64,000 nucleotides of DNA from Undaria pinnatifida (Eukaryota; Sar; Phaeophyceae; Laminariales; Alariaceae), in the NCBI GenBank assembly GCA_012845835.1, contig JABAKD010000006.1:6936318-7000317 (forward strand), written 5' to 3'. This document shows, in pieces, positions 34,001 to 43,350 of the stretch (positions are counted from its first letter, which is position 1; each line of letters opens with the position of its first letter). Under the pieces are notes generated by a model. That model searched no databases. It was not told the DNA's origin and saw nothing but the letters and a program-made list of their open reading frames with translations. Made by a program: the position numbers and the translations under genes.

Positions 34001-37000
34001 TGCCCCTACCCCTGCCCCTACCCCTGCCCGTTTCCCTTATCCTTATCCTTACATGAATCCTTGAAACCGTTGTCCTTTTCCTCCCCCCCCCTCCCCCGCC
34101 CCCTTCTCCTTCGCGCCCCCTCTTGCGTCCCTTTTTCCAACTCCCTCCGTTGTCTCTCATTCAGTGGCCTCCTCAGTTCTCCCCCACTCTTGCGCTTACG
34201 TGTACATCCGAGCCCTAGGGTTCGTGGCGGTTACTCTGTCGATAGTGCTGCAGGCCTCCTATCTCGCTAGAAAAGATGTGGCGACTCCAATCAAGGTATG
34301 TGCATGGCTTTTTTTTTTATATATATTTGGGTCTCGACATACTCTCACGTCTAATACGGGTCGCGGCAGCATCGGGCAACCGAGTTAGCTTTTGACACGC
34401 GATACATGGATTATGTGTGATGAGCTTAACGCCTTTCCAGCTGGAAACCCGTTTTTGGGACAAACTACTTGGAAGTAGTGTGGGAGAGGTTTTAGTGCTT
34501 TAAATCGATTAATCGTTGTGTTTTCCGATCCGCCGGAGTATTTTATTTATAAGCATGGGTTGTGCGGGTGTGGGGGGCCTGCGTCCCCCCCCCCCCACCA
34601 CCTCCCAGCTCATTTTCAACGGCGCCACCGCCACCCCCCTCCCTCCCTCCCTCCCTCCCTGATGCCTACCTACCTACCTACCCACCTACCCACCCACCTA
34701 CATATCTACCTACCTACTTACTTACCTACCTACCTACCTAAGGTATTGGAGGGTATTAGTCAACTCAACTGCTGGTTAAATGTTAACTGCTTACCTACCA
34801 CAAGTAAACCTTATAACGCTCTCCCCCCATGGAGCGGCGGGATAGCAGGTCGGCCGGATATACGGGTCGACGTGTCAATGGCCAAGCGGTTCCAATTCCT
34901 GGGAAACCCCGGAAAGACGTACATTGACAGGCTTCCTCCCTCGTACCCTCCCTCCCTGCCTCCCTCTCCCTCGTCAGTCCGTGGCCGGAGCGTCCGTGGT
35001 TAACCTGGTTCTGGATTGCATCGCGGTTTTCGTGTTTGGTATGGGCATCAAGGGGGCCGCGCTCTCCACGACCATCGCGCAGTGGGCCGGACTTACCTAT
35101 CTTGTCCACCAGGTACGTTTTGTCGGTCGTTGGCGTTCTTTTTTTTTCATGCCCCTGTATTTTGTTTCTTTGTCACAACCCTTAGCTGGAATTCGTGACC
35201 CGCCACAGGTGGGACAGATCATCGATCTCCACTTAAGGATCAAGATATTTTAGGAAGATCTGTATGGTCTAGCTCATGTTATTGGGTGGGAGCCGAACGA
35301 TCTGCATGGTCTACCTAATGTTTCCACGGCTGGATCTGTGCTCGATAAATACAGACCCTGCATAACATTTCATGGCGGCAGCTATAGGGTCTACTGTAGG
35401 TTATCGAGATGATCTGTATGATCTAGATGATATATATATTAAATGTATGATCGAGATGACGGAGATGATCTGTATGATCTAGACAATTTATTAATATATC
35501 GTGATTTGTCCGGGGTGTATACGCCTTCTCGTCCGACCGTCCGACCTGACACTAAGTAATGTAGCAAGCTAGCGTTGGGTTGCGAAAGCAACTGAGTTAA
35601 ATCGACACACGACGCGTATGAAAATACGTGGAAGTGTGATGAGCTTAAGCTTCATTTTTCCCCATCCGCCGGAGGATAAAAGAAAAAAAAAGTAGCAGTG
35701 CACCGGGGAACACCACGGCAGAGCACGTCTTTTTCTTTGGTTTTATTTTTTCATATCCTCCGACGGATGGGGGAAAAAAAAGCTCAAGCTTACCACACTT
35801 CCACGTATTTGTATATGCGTCGTGTGTCAATTGAACTCAATTGTATTCGCCATTCAGCGCTAGCTGGTGTATCCTTCAGGTGGCGTTGCATTTCAGCTTT
35901 TATGGAGTTACTAGAAATACGCCAGCTGTGAGTTATACCAATTTATTTAGTCGGTACTCAACTTCTTCGTTTTTTCCGACTCTCTTGTGTCAGCTGTGAA
36001 TTATACCAATTGATTGGTCGATACTGAACTTGTTCGTTCTCTCCGACTCTCTTGTGTGTCTTATTTGTTTTACCTGACCAATTACCGAACACCCAAACCA
36101 TTCATTTCAATCTTGAGTATGTTCACCCCGTGTCGAGCTGTTCTGGCCAGATTTCGAACTTAGTGGGCGAGAGTCGTTCTTTTGCCTATCGCCGCTAGCT
36201 CAAGAAGCTGCTGTCGCTGGGGGCACCGACATTCCTTGCCCTGCCGGGTCCACGTTTACGACCCCCCCCCCCCCGCCCCCACCCCCTGACCCCACCCAAC
36301 CTCTGACCGTGCCCGTACAATCTCGCGCTGTCCCGATATTTTTGTTGCCGACCCCATTATTTTTTGTTTATTTTACCCTTTAGAGACCCGAAATATATCC
36401 CTATACTAATTCCAAGTAAGTTGCCCCCACTCACGGGTTTCAAGCTGTGAAGGCAGTAAGAATAGAAAAAAACAACGTTTTTTTTTGTTATTTTGTTTCA
36501 TTTTGTTTCATTTACTTTGTTTTATTTTGTTCACCCCGCACCGAGCAGTTTTGGCCGGATCTCCAACTTAGCGGACGAGAGTCGTTTTTTCCCTACCGCC
36601 ATGAGCTCAAGAAGTTCCTGTCGCTGGGGGTGCCAACCTGCCTGGCCTTGTCGGGGCAGGTTGCTACCTGTATCGCCGTCACGGTAGCCGCTTCTGGCTG
36701 CGACACGGTAGCTCTCGCCGCGCACCAGGTTAGTACCGGCACGGTCGTCTTGTTTTTTTTTTCGTCCTCTTTTACTATTTTGGTCTGTTTCTTGCTGTAG
36801 TCATTTTTTTATCGTTTTTTTTTTTTCCCCGTCGTCTTATTTTGGGGTTAGATTTAGATTTTTTTGCAGATTTTGTTTTGGGGGGGGGGGGTCCTTTTTT
36901 TGTTTTTTACCTCCCTCGCTATAGCCCTATCGAGGCAAGCAGCCACTTACGCCACCGTCACCGCCGCAGTTTCCGGCAGCAACACGGTACCTCTCGCCGC

Positions 37001-40000
37001 GCGCCAGGTTAGAGCAAGAGTGTTGATCTCTTGTTTCGTTCGTCTCGGGTATGTGTTCTGTCCTCTCGTCTTAGTTTTGGATTCGGTTCGATTTTTGGCT
37101 GTTCTGCTAATAGGTGTTAGTTGTCGGGGGGGGGGGGGTTGATTTTTCTTTTTTTTTTCTCCCTGAGATTTGTGAGGGGGGAAGGGGGAGGGGAGGGTCG
37201 GTATGAGCAAGCGCGCGAATCGGATCGCAGGAGCTAGCTTGCGAGTACGGGGCAGAGGGGAGGGGGGCTGAAGGCATCGTGGAAACAAACCCCGCTTCTG
37301 CCAAGCCTTCGATCGAGCCTCGAAACCGCGATCATAATTTCTCTGTTTCACCTTAGTCTGTGACCACAGGATTTTGTATCTCCAACAATGAAGAACCAGG
37401 ATAAGACGGTGGTTGTTCTATTGATAGTGATGAAAATGAATGTAGAACCAGGATAAGACGGTGGTTGTTCTATTGATAGTGGTGTCATTGGGGAGATAAG
37501 AACCGATTTGAGGTGAACACGCCCCTCACAGACGCGTTTGTCTCGTTGCTCTTTTTGTTTTTGTTCAAAGGTCAGCTTTTTGGGAGGGTGGGGTGGAGAG
37601 CGTGAGCGTCAGCCGAGTTTCGTGCGCACCCATTCGTGACTTGCGCCCTTGGCTGCGCTGACACGCTCCGCACCGCATGGTTCATTGCGCCTCGCAGGTA
37701 ATATACGGAGTGTTCTTGCTGTTCTGCCCGATCGGCGAGGCCATCAGCCAGACGGTGCAGACCTACCTCCCGGGGTTCACCGTGAAGCGACCTCTGATGG
37801 CTGATGGCAGACCAAGGAGAACCCTTACGTTCGGCAAGGTGGGTCTGTCTGTTTTTTTTCGTGGTTGGATTTGTTTCCTTATGGCAGCGGGGCGTTGATT
37901 TTGCTCTCATTCTGTCTGCTTGGCACCTGATGTATTATTTGCCAGTTTTTGTTCAGCTCCCTCCCTTTTGGTCTCTCAGATCCGCAGTCAGAGAACAAGC
38001 ACATTCACCCCTCCCCAACATTGGAATGTTGGTATTTGTGCATACGCCCTGATGCTGGTGTTGACGTGAATTCTACTTGGTAGATGGTGGTGGTGGTGAT
38101 GGTGTAGGTACTGGTGATGGTTGTGTTGGTGCATGCGCCAGATATTGGTGTGGGCGTCAACTCTACTTGGTAGATAGGTGGTGGTCGTGGTATTGGTGGT
38201 GCTGAGACTGATGAGAGTGGTGGTGGTGATGGTGATATTGGATACGGCGGTGGTAGTGGTGGTGGTGGCGGTGGTGGTGGTGCTGAGACTGATGATAGTA
38301 GTGGTGGTGATGGTGGTGGTGGTGTTGGTAGTGATGGTGGTGGTGGTGGTGGTGGTGGTGGTGACGTTAGCGATGATGGTGGTGGTGGTAGTGACGGTGA
38401 TATTAGCGGTGGTGGCGGTGGTGATATTGGTGGTAGTGGTGGTGGTTTTTTTATTGGTGGTGGTGGTACCTCTTGGTTCGAAACATGTCCGTTATTTGAA
38501 CGAGCGCATCGTTTTTGAATGGGCGGCAAACAGCAGCCATAAATCCGATACAACACACAGCTTTCCCTTCCCCCCACCCCACCCCACCCCACCCCACACC
38601 ACCCCACCCCCTCAACCCGTCAACCCTCTCCCCACTTCCCTCGCCAACGAAACCCGTCCTGCTTGTAGTCGGCTGTTCGCATGCTCAAAGTGATAAGCTC
38701 CGTGGCTTTGGGGCTAGGTGCCGTGAATGCGGTTCTTGCCTCACTACTGACTACCGGGTTGCCCTCGATTTTCACACCGGACCGAGCGGTGTGGGCTGCG
38801 ATGCGATCGGTTTCGCTTCTGTGCGGGCTCTCCCTGGGGTTGCAGGGGGTTTCTATGGGGCTGCAGGTATGTGTGGGTTGGGGGGAGGGGGGGGGGGAAG
38901 GGGGTCATTTTTTTCTTGCCTTTTGTCATATTTGACCATTGACCACGCGTCCCGATGGAGACGGTGCGCGCACGGGTGTGAGGGTACCGGGGGGCGTGCT
39001 CTGTTGTCGCGTGCCTTAGTCATTTGACCATTGACCACGCATCCCTTTCCAGGCGGGGGGGGGGGTGGAAAGGACGGGCCAACGGCGCAATTTTTCACCG
39101 AATTTGGTGTGTGGGGGAGGGGGGGGGGCTGATGGAAGGAGGGGGCGTGTAGGTACGGTTTTAGAATTTACGAAATTGTGAAGTTATAGCCCATCTGTTG
39201 ACGGGGGACGCTAGTAATCAGGACGTACGATCAGCACTAAAAACTATATATGCCCATTCTTACTAGCCAATGTTGGTCCTGATAACAGTGCTCACGTGGA
39301 AGCGTTTGCGGTCCAACTACCTGTGGGTGATTTGTTTCGCAATCAGCCAAGACGCGCGCTACGATAGAGGTATTAAAAAGTATACCTTTTTTTGGCGTAA
39401 ACGTTTTCTAAATGACGGGGCTCCTTAACCCAAAATCTTCGGAATTTTCTCATTCTTGTTTTGTTATTTTACTCGTTCGTAGTATTTATTTATTTGTTTA
39501 TTTGTTTATTTGTTTATTTGTTTGTTTATTTATTTGTTTATTTATTTGTTTATTTGTTTGTTTATTTATTAGTTTATTTTTTTATTTGTTTATTTATTTA
39601 TTTATTTATTTATTTATTTGCTTATTTGTTTATTTGTTCATTTGTTTATTTATTTTTGTTTGTTTGTTTGTTTGTTTGTTTGTTTGTTTGTTTGTTTGTT
39701 TGTTTGTTTATATATATATATTTATTTGTGTTTTTTTATTTTTTTTCATTTATTCATTTATTTATTTATTTATTTATTTATTTATTTTTTCGCACACATC
39801 TATTTTCCAGGTTCTGGACAAGCCGTGGTCACAGGTGTCGTCCCTTCTTCCCCCCCCTCCGGTTCTTGCCTTCAATTTTTATCGCGCATAAGGTTCAGCA
39901 ATCCCACTGCACGTCGATTTTTCATCGAGTGTTGCTAACTCGCGCTCTCGCGCTTTCCGCGAATCAATTTGTGCGCAAGAAAAAGTCCCCACGACTTACC

Positions 40001-43000
40001 CGAGTACGCCCTCGGGGGCATTCGAATTCACGAAACTAGCCAATATCACCAGTCTCGAGGATAACCTGATACGCCACGGGGGCGACCATGTATATACAGT
40101 GCGGAGGCCAATGAACTGTTCTTCGGGTACATAGCACGTTAAATTTTCTCCAAATAAGCTTTTGCCGTGGAGGGGTATCGCCCCGGTGGCGTATCAGGTT
40201 ATCCTCGAGCCTGGTATAGGTCAGTTTCGTGAGTTCGAATCCCCCCGAGTGCATACTCGTATCAATTCGTGGGGATTTTTTGTTGCGCACAAATTGACTT
40301 GCGGAAAACGCGAGAGCGTGAGTTAGCAACATTCGATGAAAATTGACGAGCAGTGGGATTACTGAACCCTATGCGCGATAAAAAATGAAGGCAAGAACTG
40401 AGGGGGAGAAGGGACGACACCTGTGACCACGGCTTGTCCAGAAGCTGGAAAGTAGAAGTGTGCGAAAAAAAACAAGAAGACCCTTTCAAGTGAGGACGCT
40501 TGAGAAAAAAAAAAGGTTCGCCTCTACCGCAGCGTGCGCCCACATAAACACAACCCTTTACCTCTTGTCCAACTCCCAAAACTATTCCTGTTCTAATTCC
40601 AAGTGTTTGTCCCCATTTCGGGAGTGCGGTGCTAAAAGGGTTGTACATAACACAAGCGATCGGAGTATCAAACACAGCTTGCCAACTAACGAGTTGCGAC
40701 GAAACCCTCAATCTCCCGGCTGTGCGGGTGTATTTTTTGTTTTTTTTGTAACACCTGGTCGGGTTTTTGTTTTTTTTCGCGTGCCCTCGCTGTGCCGTGC
40801 CAAAAAAGGGTACGATGATGGCGACGAGGCAGGTATACCCGACTGCCATCATCTACACCATCTGCAGCATATCCTTCTCCTCTTTTTTTGTCTGGATGCG
40901 ACGGGCTCCTGCACTGCAGCTCGCGTCCGTGTGGCGGACTTTTGTCGTCTACCAGGTGAGACGTGTGCTCCGTGTTTCCCCCTTCCTTTCTTGTTTCGTT
41001 CGCTAAACTATGGCGGATGGTGCTGCTCGCGCCCCGTTTGATGTCACGTGTATTTTTTTATGTTAATACGTCAGCTGCGAGCTCGATCAATTTGAAGGGT
41101 CGATACTCATCTTTGCAAGCTTCGTGATCCTCCGGCCGCGCGTTTTTACTTTTTTTTTTTTTTTTTTTCTATCCTCCGGCGGATGGGGAAAAATAAATCT
41201 TTAGCTCACCACACTTTACTCTTTTGAAGATTTATTAATCCCTTGTGTCAAAAGGGCCGTTGCGGTCCGTATTCATTCTGCGCATTGATAGTATAAAAAT
41301 GTGTGTGAACAGAGGATGCGTACTTGTTTCGTTAATTCTCGAAAATTGTGCTGGTTTCTTGTCAACAAGTTACACCAGCATCATCATTCCGTGTTGCATA
41401 TGCAGATTGTTGGCTGTGCCCATGGTGGTGAGCGAAATTGTCCTTTCATAGCCCGTATACCGATACCAGCGGTGTTCTCCTTTACGTTTATTCGTCGTTT
41501 CGTTGTTGACGTTCGCCCTGGCAGCGTACATATGAGTCATACTCATTCGAATGATAATACCTCTGTAAAAACGAGCGGCCGGTGTATAACGCAGCTCGCA
41601 AAGACGAGGATCGACCCTAAAGTTGCCAAATTCACAGCTGACGTACGTAGAATCATTTTATCAAGACGCTAGCAGCATAAATTGTAACAACAACTGCAGC
41701 TGTCGCCAGGAGCTCGCGCAGCAGGATTTTTTTGTAAAGCTCTCGCCAGGAGTTCGCGCAACAGGATTTTTTGTTGTTGTATCTGTCGTCGAATGGTGTG
41801 CCTTGGTGGCCGGCGGGCGCTTCAGGTAGCTCGAAAACGGATCCCTGTTTTGTAGCGCCGTCGAAGCTAGAAACCCGCGTATTACCGTAGTCATCCCTCG
41901 GTAAGGGTTGCAGTTGTTGGATTAACTAATAATGTTCCTGTCCGGTTGAGCTCCCCAAGTGGGGAACTACCGGTTATTCTGATACTTTTACGGGTATTTT
42001 TCAGGATTTTTCGCGGGTCATGATCCGACCCTTGCGCCGGGTCCGGAGGTTTTCAGAATCTCGCGGGTCGGGTCGGGCCGGTTCGCGGGGTGTTTGGAAT
42101 GTCACGGACCGAGCCGGGCCGGGTTTTACCCTGACCCGGCCCGACCCGCAAGGATTGATACCCTGGCCCGATCCGACCCGCGAGAAGTGATGCTGACCAG
42201 TGGAGAAGAAAAGCATGGTGTTTTGGTTTTAGGACGGTTACATTAGTAGCGCATGGAAGTGTTGGTCGGATTGCGCGAACGAATGTCTTCGAAGACGTGT
42301 TTCGGGTGATATATGGCATCGAGCTCCTCACGGTAGGAGCTCAGAAAGTTCTTAGAATCTGCTGCACCGTGGGATGGCTCAGTAGCGGTCCCCCATCAAG
42401 GCGGTGGTGTCCCAGAGGAATACGACCGCATTATTGGGGGAAGCCGCCTTATTCACTCCAGGTTATGAGTGCATTACCTCAGTCGCGCCCAGCGATTTTG
42501 ACCGCCTTATATCGGGATACCGCCGTGCTCAGACCGCCTTGTTGGGGGACCCCATCACCGCATTGTTGGGGGCAGCCGCTTTAGTCATGCCAGGTTATGG
42601 TTGAAATTCTCCCGTAGCGCCAAGCGATTTAAACCGCCTAATATCGGGATGCCGCCTTGCTCAGACCGCCGTATCGGGGGACCCCATCACCGCATTGTTT
42701 GGGGCAGCCGCTTTAGTCAATTCCAGGTCGTGAACCCAATTTCCCCACCTTCGCCAAATGATTTAAACCGCCTTGCATCGGTATATACCGCCTTGCCCAG
42801 ACCGCCTTATTGGGGGACCCCACCACCCCATATTGCTGGGGGCAGCCGCCCTACGAACGCAATTCCCCAGTCTCGCGAAGCGATTTAAACCGCCTTATAT
42901 CGGGATGCCGCTTTATTTAGACCGCCTAGTTGGGGGGGCCCACCACCGCCTTATAGGGGGAAGCCGCCTTCGTCATTCCAGGTTATGACGGCTTTTTCCC

Positions 43001-43350
43001 AGTCTCACTCGCCAGTCGATTTTAACCGCCTTATATCGGGATCCCGCCTTACTCAGACCGCCTTATTGGGGGAACCCCTTCTGTAACAACCGTGCCAACG
43101 ACTGTCCTGGCAGGTCACGCGCTGTGCGCTTTTCGCAGGCACAGTCGGTTGGTCTCACCGCGAAAGCTTGGCGGCCAACTTCTTCTCTACGGAGAAACGG
43201 ACCTCCCGAGAGAATGAGGTGAGGCGACATATTACGGTAAAGCGCGCGGCAGCCATGATAGAAAATATGTTCCAAACGAGCAGTTCCGCACCTTTGTGTC
43301 TTGACTCCCCCCACCCCCTACTGTCTCGAAAGGGATGCGTGGTCAATTGA
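29724..43350 (+). CDS. MATE-family (multidrug and toxic compound extrusion) transporter, 11 exons
   Basis: This would be a cation-coupled efflux transporter with about 12 membrane helices. Exons: 29724-29866 (or 29861), 31103-31235, 31875-31934, 32286-32397, 34165-34295, 34978-35112, 36549-36728, 37698-37838, 38669-38866, 40809-40955 and 43114-43350 (TGA). All junctions are GT..AG and in phase from exon 2 on, giving about 538 residues, normal for the family (450-570). Family marks in order: [15 protein letters not shown] with IELAALG (exon 2), [13 protein letters not shown] (3), YVYIRALGF with [10 protein letters not shown] (5), [15 protein letters not shown] with [16 protein letters not shown] (6), [18 protein letters not shown] with TVALAAHQ (7), [14 protein letters not shown] (8), [10 protein letters not shown] across exons 9/10, and VWRTFVVYQ then VTRCALFAG (10/11). 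The layout resembles plastid or plant DTX/EDS5-like and DinF-like members; substrate and membrane are not known. Oddities: exon 1 with the strong donor GTAAGG is out of frame with exon 2, and only a GTACTA donor 5 nt later restores it. Exon 11 may instead splice at GTGAGG (43219). Exons 2, 3 and 7 have decayed tandem copies. Confidence 0.9.
30240..30435. repeat. (CCCAA)n array in MATE intron 1
   Basis: About 25 near-perfect units, the reverse complement of the (GGGTT)n array at 10425. It is flanked by CCCACC-rich sequence at 30190-30240. Confidence 0.9.
30712..31035 (+). pseudogene. two truncated tandem copies of MATE exon 2 with their 3' splice sites
   Basis: Units start at about 30712 and 30863, ahead of the intact unit at about 31025, so the period is 151 and 162 bp. 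Each has CCTCACC, a C-rich tract, TGCGCGT..CATGGAAACCCCAC, a CGCAG or CGTAG acceptor, and TTGTCGAACCCC. Copies 1 and 2 follow the exon only to GATTGA..TTGG.G and then jump back to CCCTCACC. Copy 1 runs into stops; copy 2 keeps [12 protein letters not shown]-like codons only briefly. Confidence 0.8.
31610..31705 (-). repeat. poly-C-flanked short dispersed element, copy 3
   Basis: A reverse copy: TGAAAACCCGACGTGCTTCA, CCCGGCATTGTAGGGCTGCG and ACTACGGCTATGCA, followed by a C-rich tract. Confidence 0.6.
32040..32115 (+). pseudogene. decayed tandem copy of MATE exon 3 and its donor
   Basis: GCGCCCTTACGAGCGGCGGC, then GGGTAAGAAAGAAGGCGGCC, parallels GCGCGCTTGCGAGCGGCGAT, then GGGTGAGAATAGGCGGCCGC at 31897-31948, 145 bp upstream. 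The Thr-Thr-Asn start of the exon is not preserved in the copy. Confidence 0.7.
32398..33070. other. MATE intron 4, left part, with a solo arm of TIR family C
   Basis: At 32585-32680, CGCGCGACCGGAGTATCACG, GCTTGCAAAGATGAGCATCG and CACAGCTGACGT match the right arms at 41660 and 45478. The rest is featureless. Confidence 0.5.
33070..33490. repeat. degenerate ~42-bp tandem repeat with GATCTAGATC
   Basis: The unit approximates TACATGTTTGCCCGGTGGGA + TCTGTGTGATCTAGATC, with about nine copies. The GATCTAGATC palindrome is shared with arrays at 35200-35500, 46375-46690 and 47270-47755. Confidence 0.65.
33700..34050. repeat. (CCCTTA)n hexanucleotide array
   Basis: CCCTTACCCTTACCC with CCCTTACCCGTGCC variants. 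The unit is TAAGGG in reverse, not the telomeric TTAGGG order. It is followed by C-rich DNA up to the exon 5 acceptor at 34164. Confidence 0.85.
34428..34515 (+). repeat. GGAAACCCGTTTTTGGG family, copy 4
   Basis: TTAACGCCTTTCCAGCTGGA, AACCCGTTTTTGGGACAAAC and ACTTGGAAGTAGTG, close to the family consensus. Confidence 0.65.
34635..34745. repeat. (CCCT)n and (CCTA)n microsatellites
   Basis: CCTCCCTCCCTCCCTCCCT, then CCTACCTACCTA runs to 34740, in MATE intron 5. Confidence 0.85.
35200..35500. repeat. GATCTGTATGATCTAGATGA repeats
   Basis: Six or more copies of ATCTGTATG(G/A)TCTAG in MATE intron 6, related to 33070-33490. Confidence 0.55.
35558..35880. mobile_element. foldback (long inverted repeat) element
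   Basis: The left arm is 35558-35685 (AGCTAGCGTTGGGTTGCG ... CCATCCGCCGGAGGATA). The right arm is 35750-35875, its inverse (TATCCTCCGACGGATGG ... CAGCGCTAGCT). The arms are about 120 bp with a loop of about 65 bp. Solo arms lie at 17203-17335, 41165-41222 and 57728-57865. Confidence 0.75.
36117..36250 (+). pseudogene. decayed upstream copy of MATE exon 7
   Basis: TGTTCACCCCGTGTCGAGCT, then TTCTGGCCAGATTTCGAACT and GGGCGAGAGTCGTTC, parallels 36530-36580. The acceptor is GAGCTG instead of GAGCAG. A small insertion shifts the frame after ESFF. The copy ends near CTGCCGGG. Confidence 0.8.
36375..36450 (-). repeat. GGAAACCCGTTTTTGGG family, copy 5
   Basis: AATTCCAAGTAAGTTGCCCC, then ACGGGTTTCAAGCTGTGAAG and GCAGTAAG, in reverse orientation. 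Confidence 0.55.
36905..37015 (+). pseudogene. decayed downstream copy of the 3' half of MATE exon 7
   Basis: It reads [20 protein letters not shown], then TVPLAARQ followed by GTTAGA, against [20 protein letters not shown], then TVALAAHQ followed by GTTAGT in the intact exon. The frame and donor are kept, but the first half of the exon is absent. Confidence 0.75.
37370..37490. repeat. 58-bp direct duplication
   Basis: AGAACCAGGATAAGACGGTG, then GTTGTTCTATTGATAGTG, occurs at 37393 and 37444 in MATE intron 7. Confidence 0.8.
38080..38470. repeat. (GGT)n / (GGTGAT)n array in MATE intron 8
   Basis: An imperfect GGTGGTGGTGAT array about 390 bp long. The 5' part repeats a GAT.TTGGTGT..GCGTCAA block (38048 and 38140). 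Confidence 0.85.
39351..39470 (+). mobile_element. MITE family B, partial copy
   Basis: The left end GACGCGCGCTACGATAGAGG is followed by ACGGGGCTCCTTAACCCAAA, normally an internal landmark in reverse order, so the copy is rearranged or internally deleted. Confidence 0.55.
39480..39790. repeat. (TTTA)n / (TTTG)n tetranucleotide array
   Basis: About 310 bp of TTTATTTG-type repeats directly abutting the minus-strand SINE at 39790. On the SINE's strand it is an AAAT/CAAA tail. Confidence 0.9.
39790..40095 (-). mobile_element. tRNA-derived SINE, copy 1 (minus)
   Basis: Read on the minus strand, the head has TGGCGTATCAGG, an A-box-like match to TRGYNNARNNGG with one mismatch. About 34 nt later comes a B-box-like GAATTCGAATGC. 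The body is shared with 40150-40475 and 53965-54285, and the 3' end is an A-rich tail (39480-39790 in reverse). Confidence 0.65.
40150..40475 (+). mobile_element. tRNA-derived SINE, copy 2 (plus)
   Basis: A box TGGCGTATCAGG at 40188-40199, B box GAGTTCGAATCC at about 40232-40243, a body with GACTTGCGGAAAACGCGAGA and GACACCTGTGACCACGGCTT, and an end CAGAAGCTGGAAAGTAGAAG followed by AAAAAAAA (40466). It is head-to-head with copy 1, forming an inverted repeat of about 290-bp arms. Confidence 0.7.
41063..41660. mobile_element. non-autonomous TIR element, family C, copy 1
   Basis: The left arm is TACGTCAGCTGCGAGCTCGA to GGCCGCGCGTTTTTAC. The right arm is its inverse (GTAAAAACGAGCGGCCGG to CACAGCTGACGTAC). 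The arms are about 90 bp. The interior has a poly-T, a foldback-arm fragment (41165-41222) and no transposase. Confidence 0.65.
42000..42190 (-). mobile_element. GGGTC-rich element, copy 5 (reverse)
   Basis: TTTTTCGCGGGTCATGATCC at one side, GAATCTCGCGGGTCGGGTCG inside, and ACCCGCGAGAAGTG at the other end. Confidence 0.6.
42225..42375 (+). repeat. dispersed repeat D, copy 1
   Basis: AGCGCATGGAAGTGTTGGTC, GCGCGAACGAATGTCTTC, GGTAGGAGCTCAGAAAGTTC and TTAGAATCTGCTGCACC. The same order lies at 43565-43740 and, reversed, at 55025-55165. Confidence 0.6.
42380..43085 (+). repeat. ~131-bp tandem array abutting the last MATE exon
   Basis: The unit contains GACCGCCTTATTGGGGGACC, CAGCCGCTTTAGTCATTCCA, GGTTATG and AGCGATTTAAACCGCCTTAT, with about 5.3 diverged copies. 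The array stops about 30 bp before the exon 11 acceptor at 43113. Confidence 0.85.

Noticed and set aside
33700-34050. Interstitial telomere
   Set aside because: The unit is CCCTTA (TAAGGG on the other strand), not CCCTAA/TTAGGG. It is a simple hexanucleotide array.
34518-35003. 161-codon plus-strand frame before MATE exon 6
   Set aside because: It is open only because of the CCTA/CCCT microsatellites; the recognised exon 6 begins at 34978 in the MATE frame.
39412-40039. Long Phe/Tyr/Leu/Cys-rich frames resembling membrane proteins
   Set aside because: They are translations of the (TTTA/TTTG)n array.
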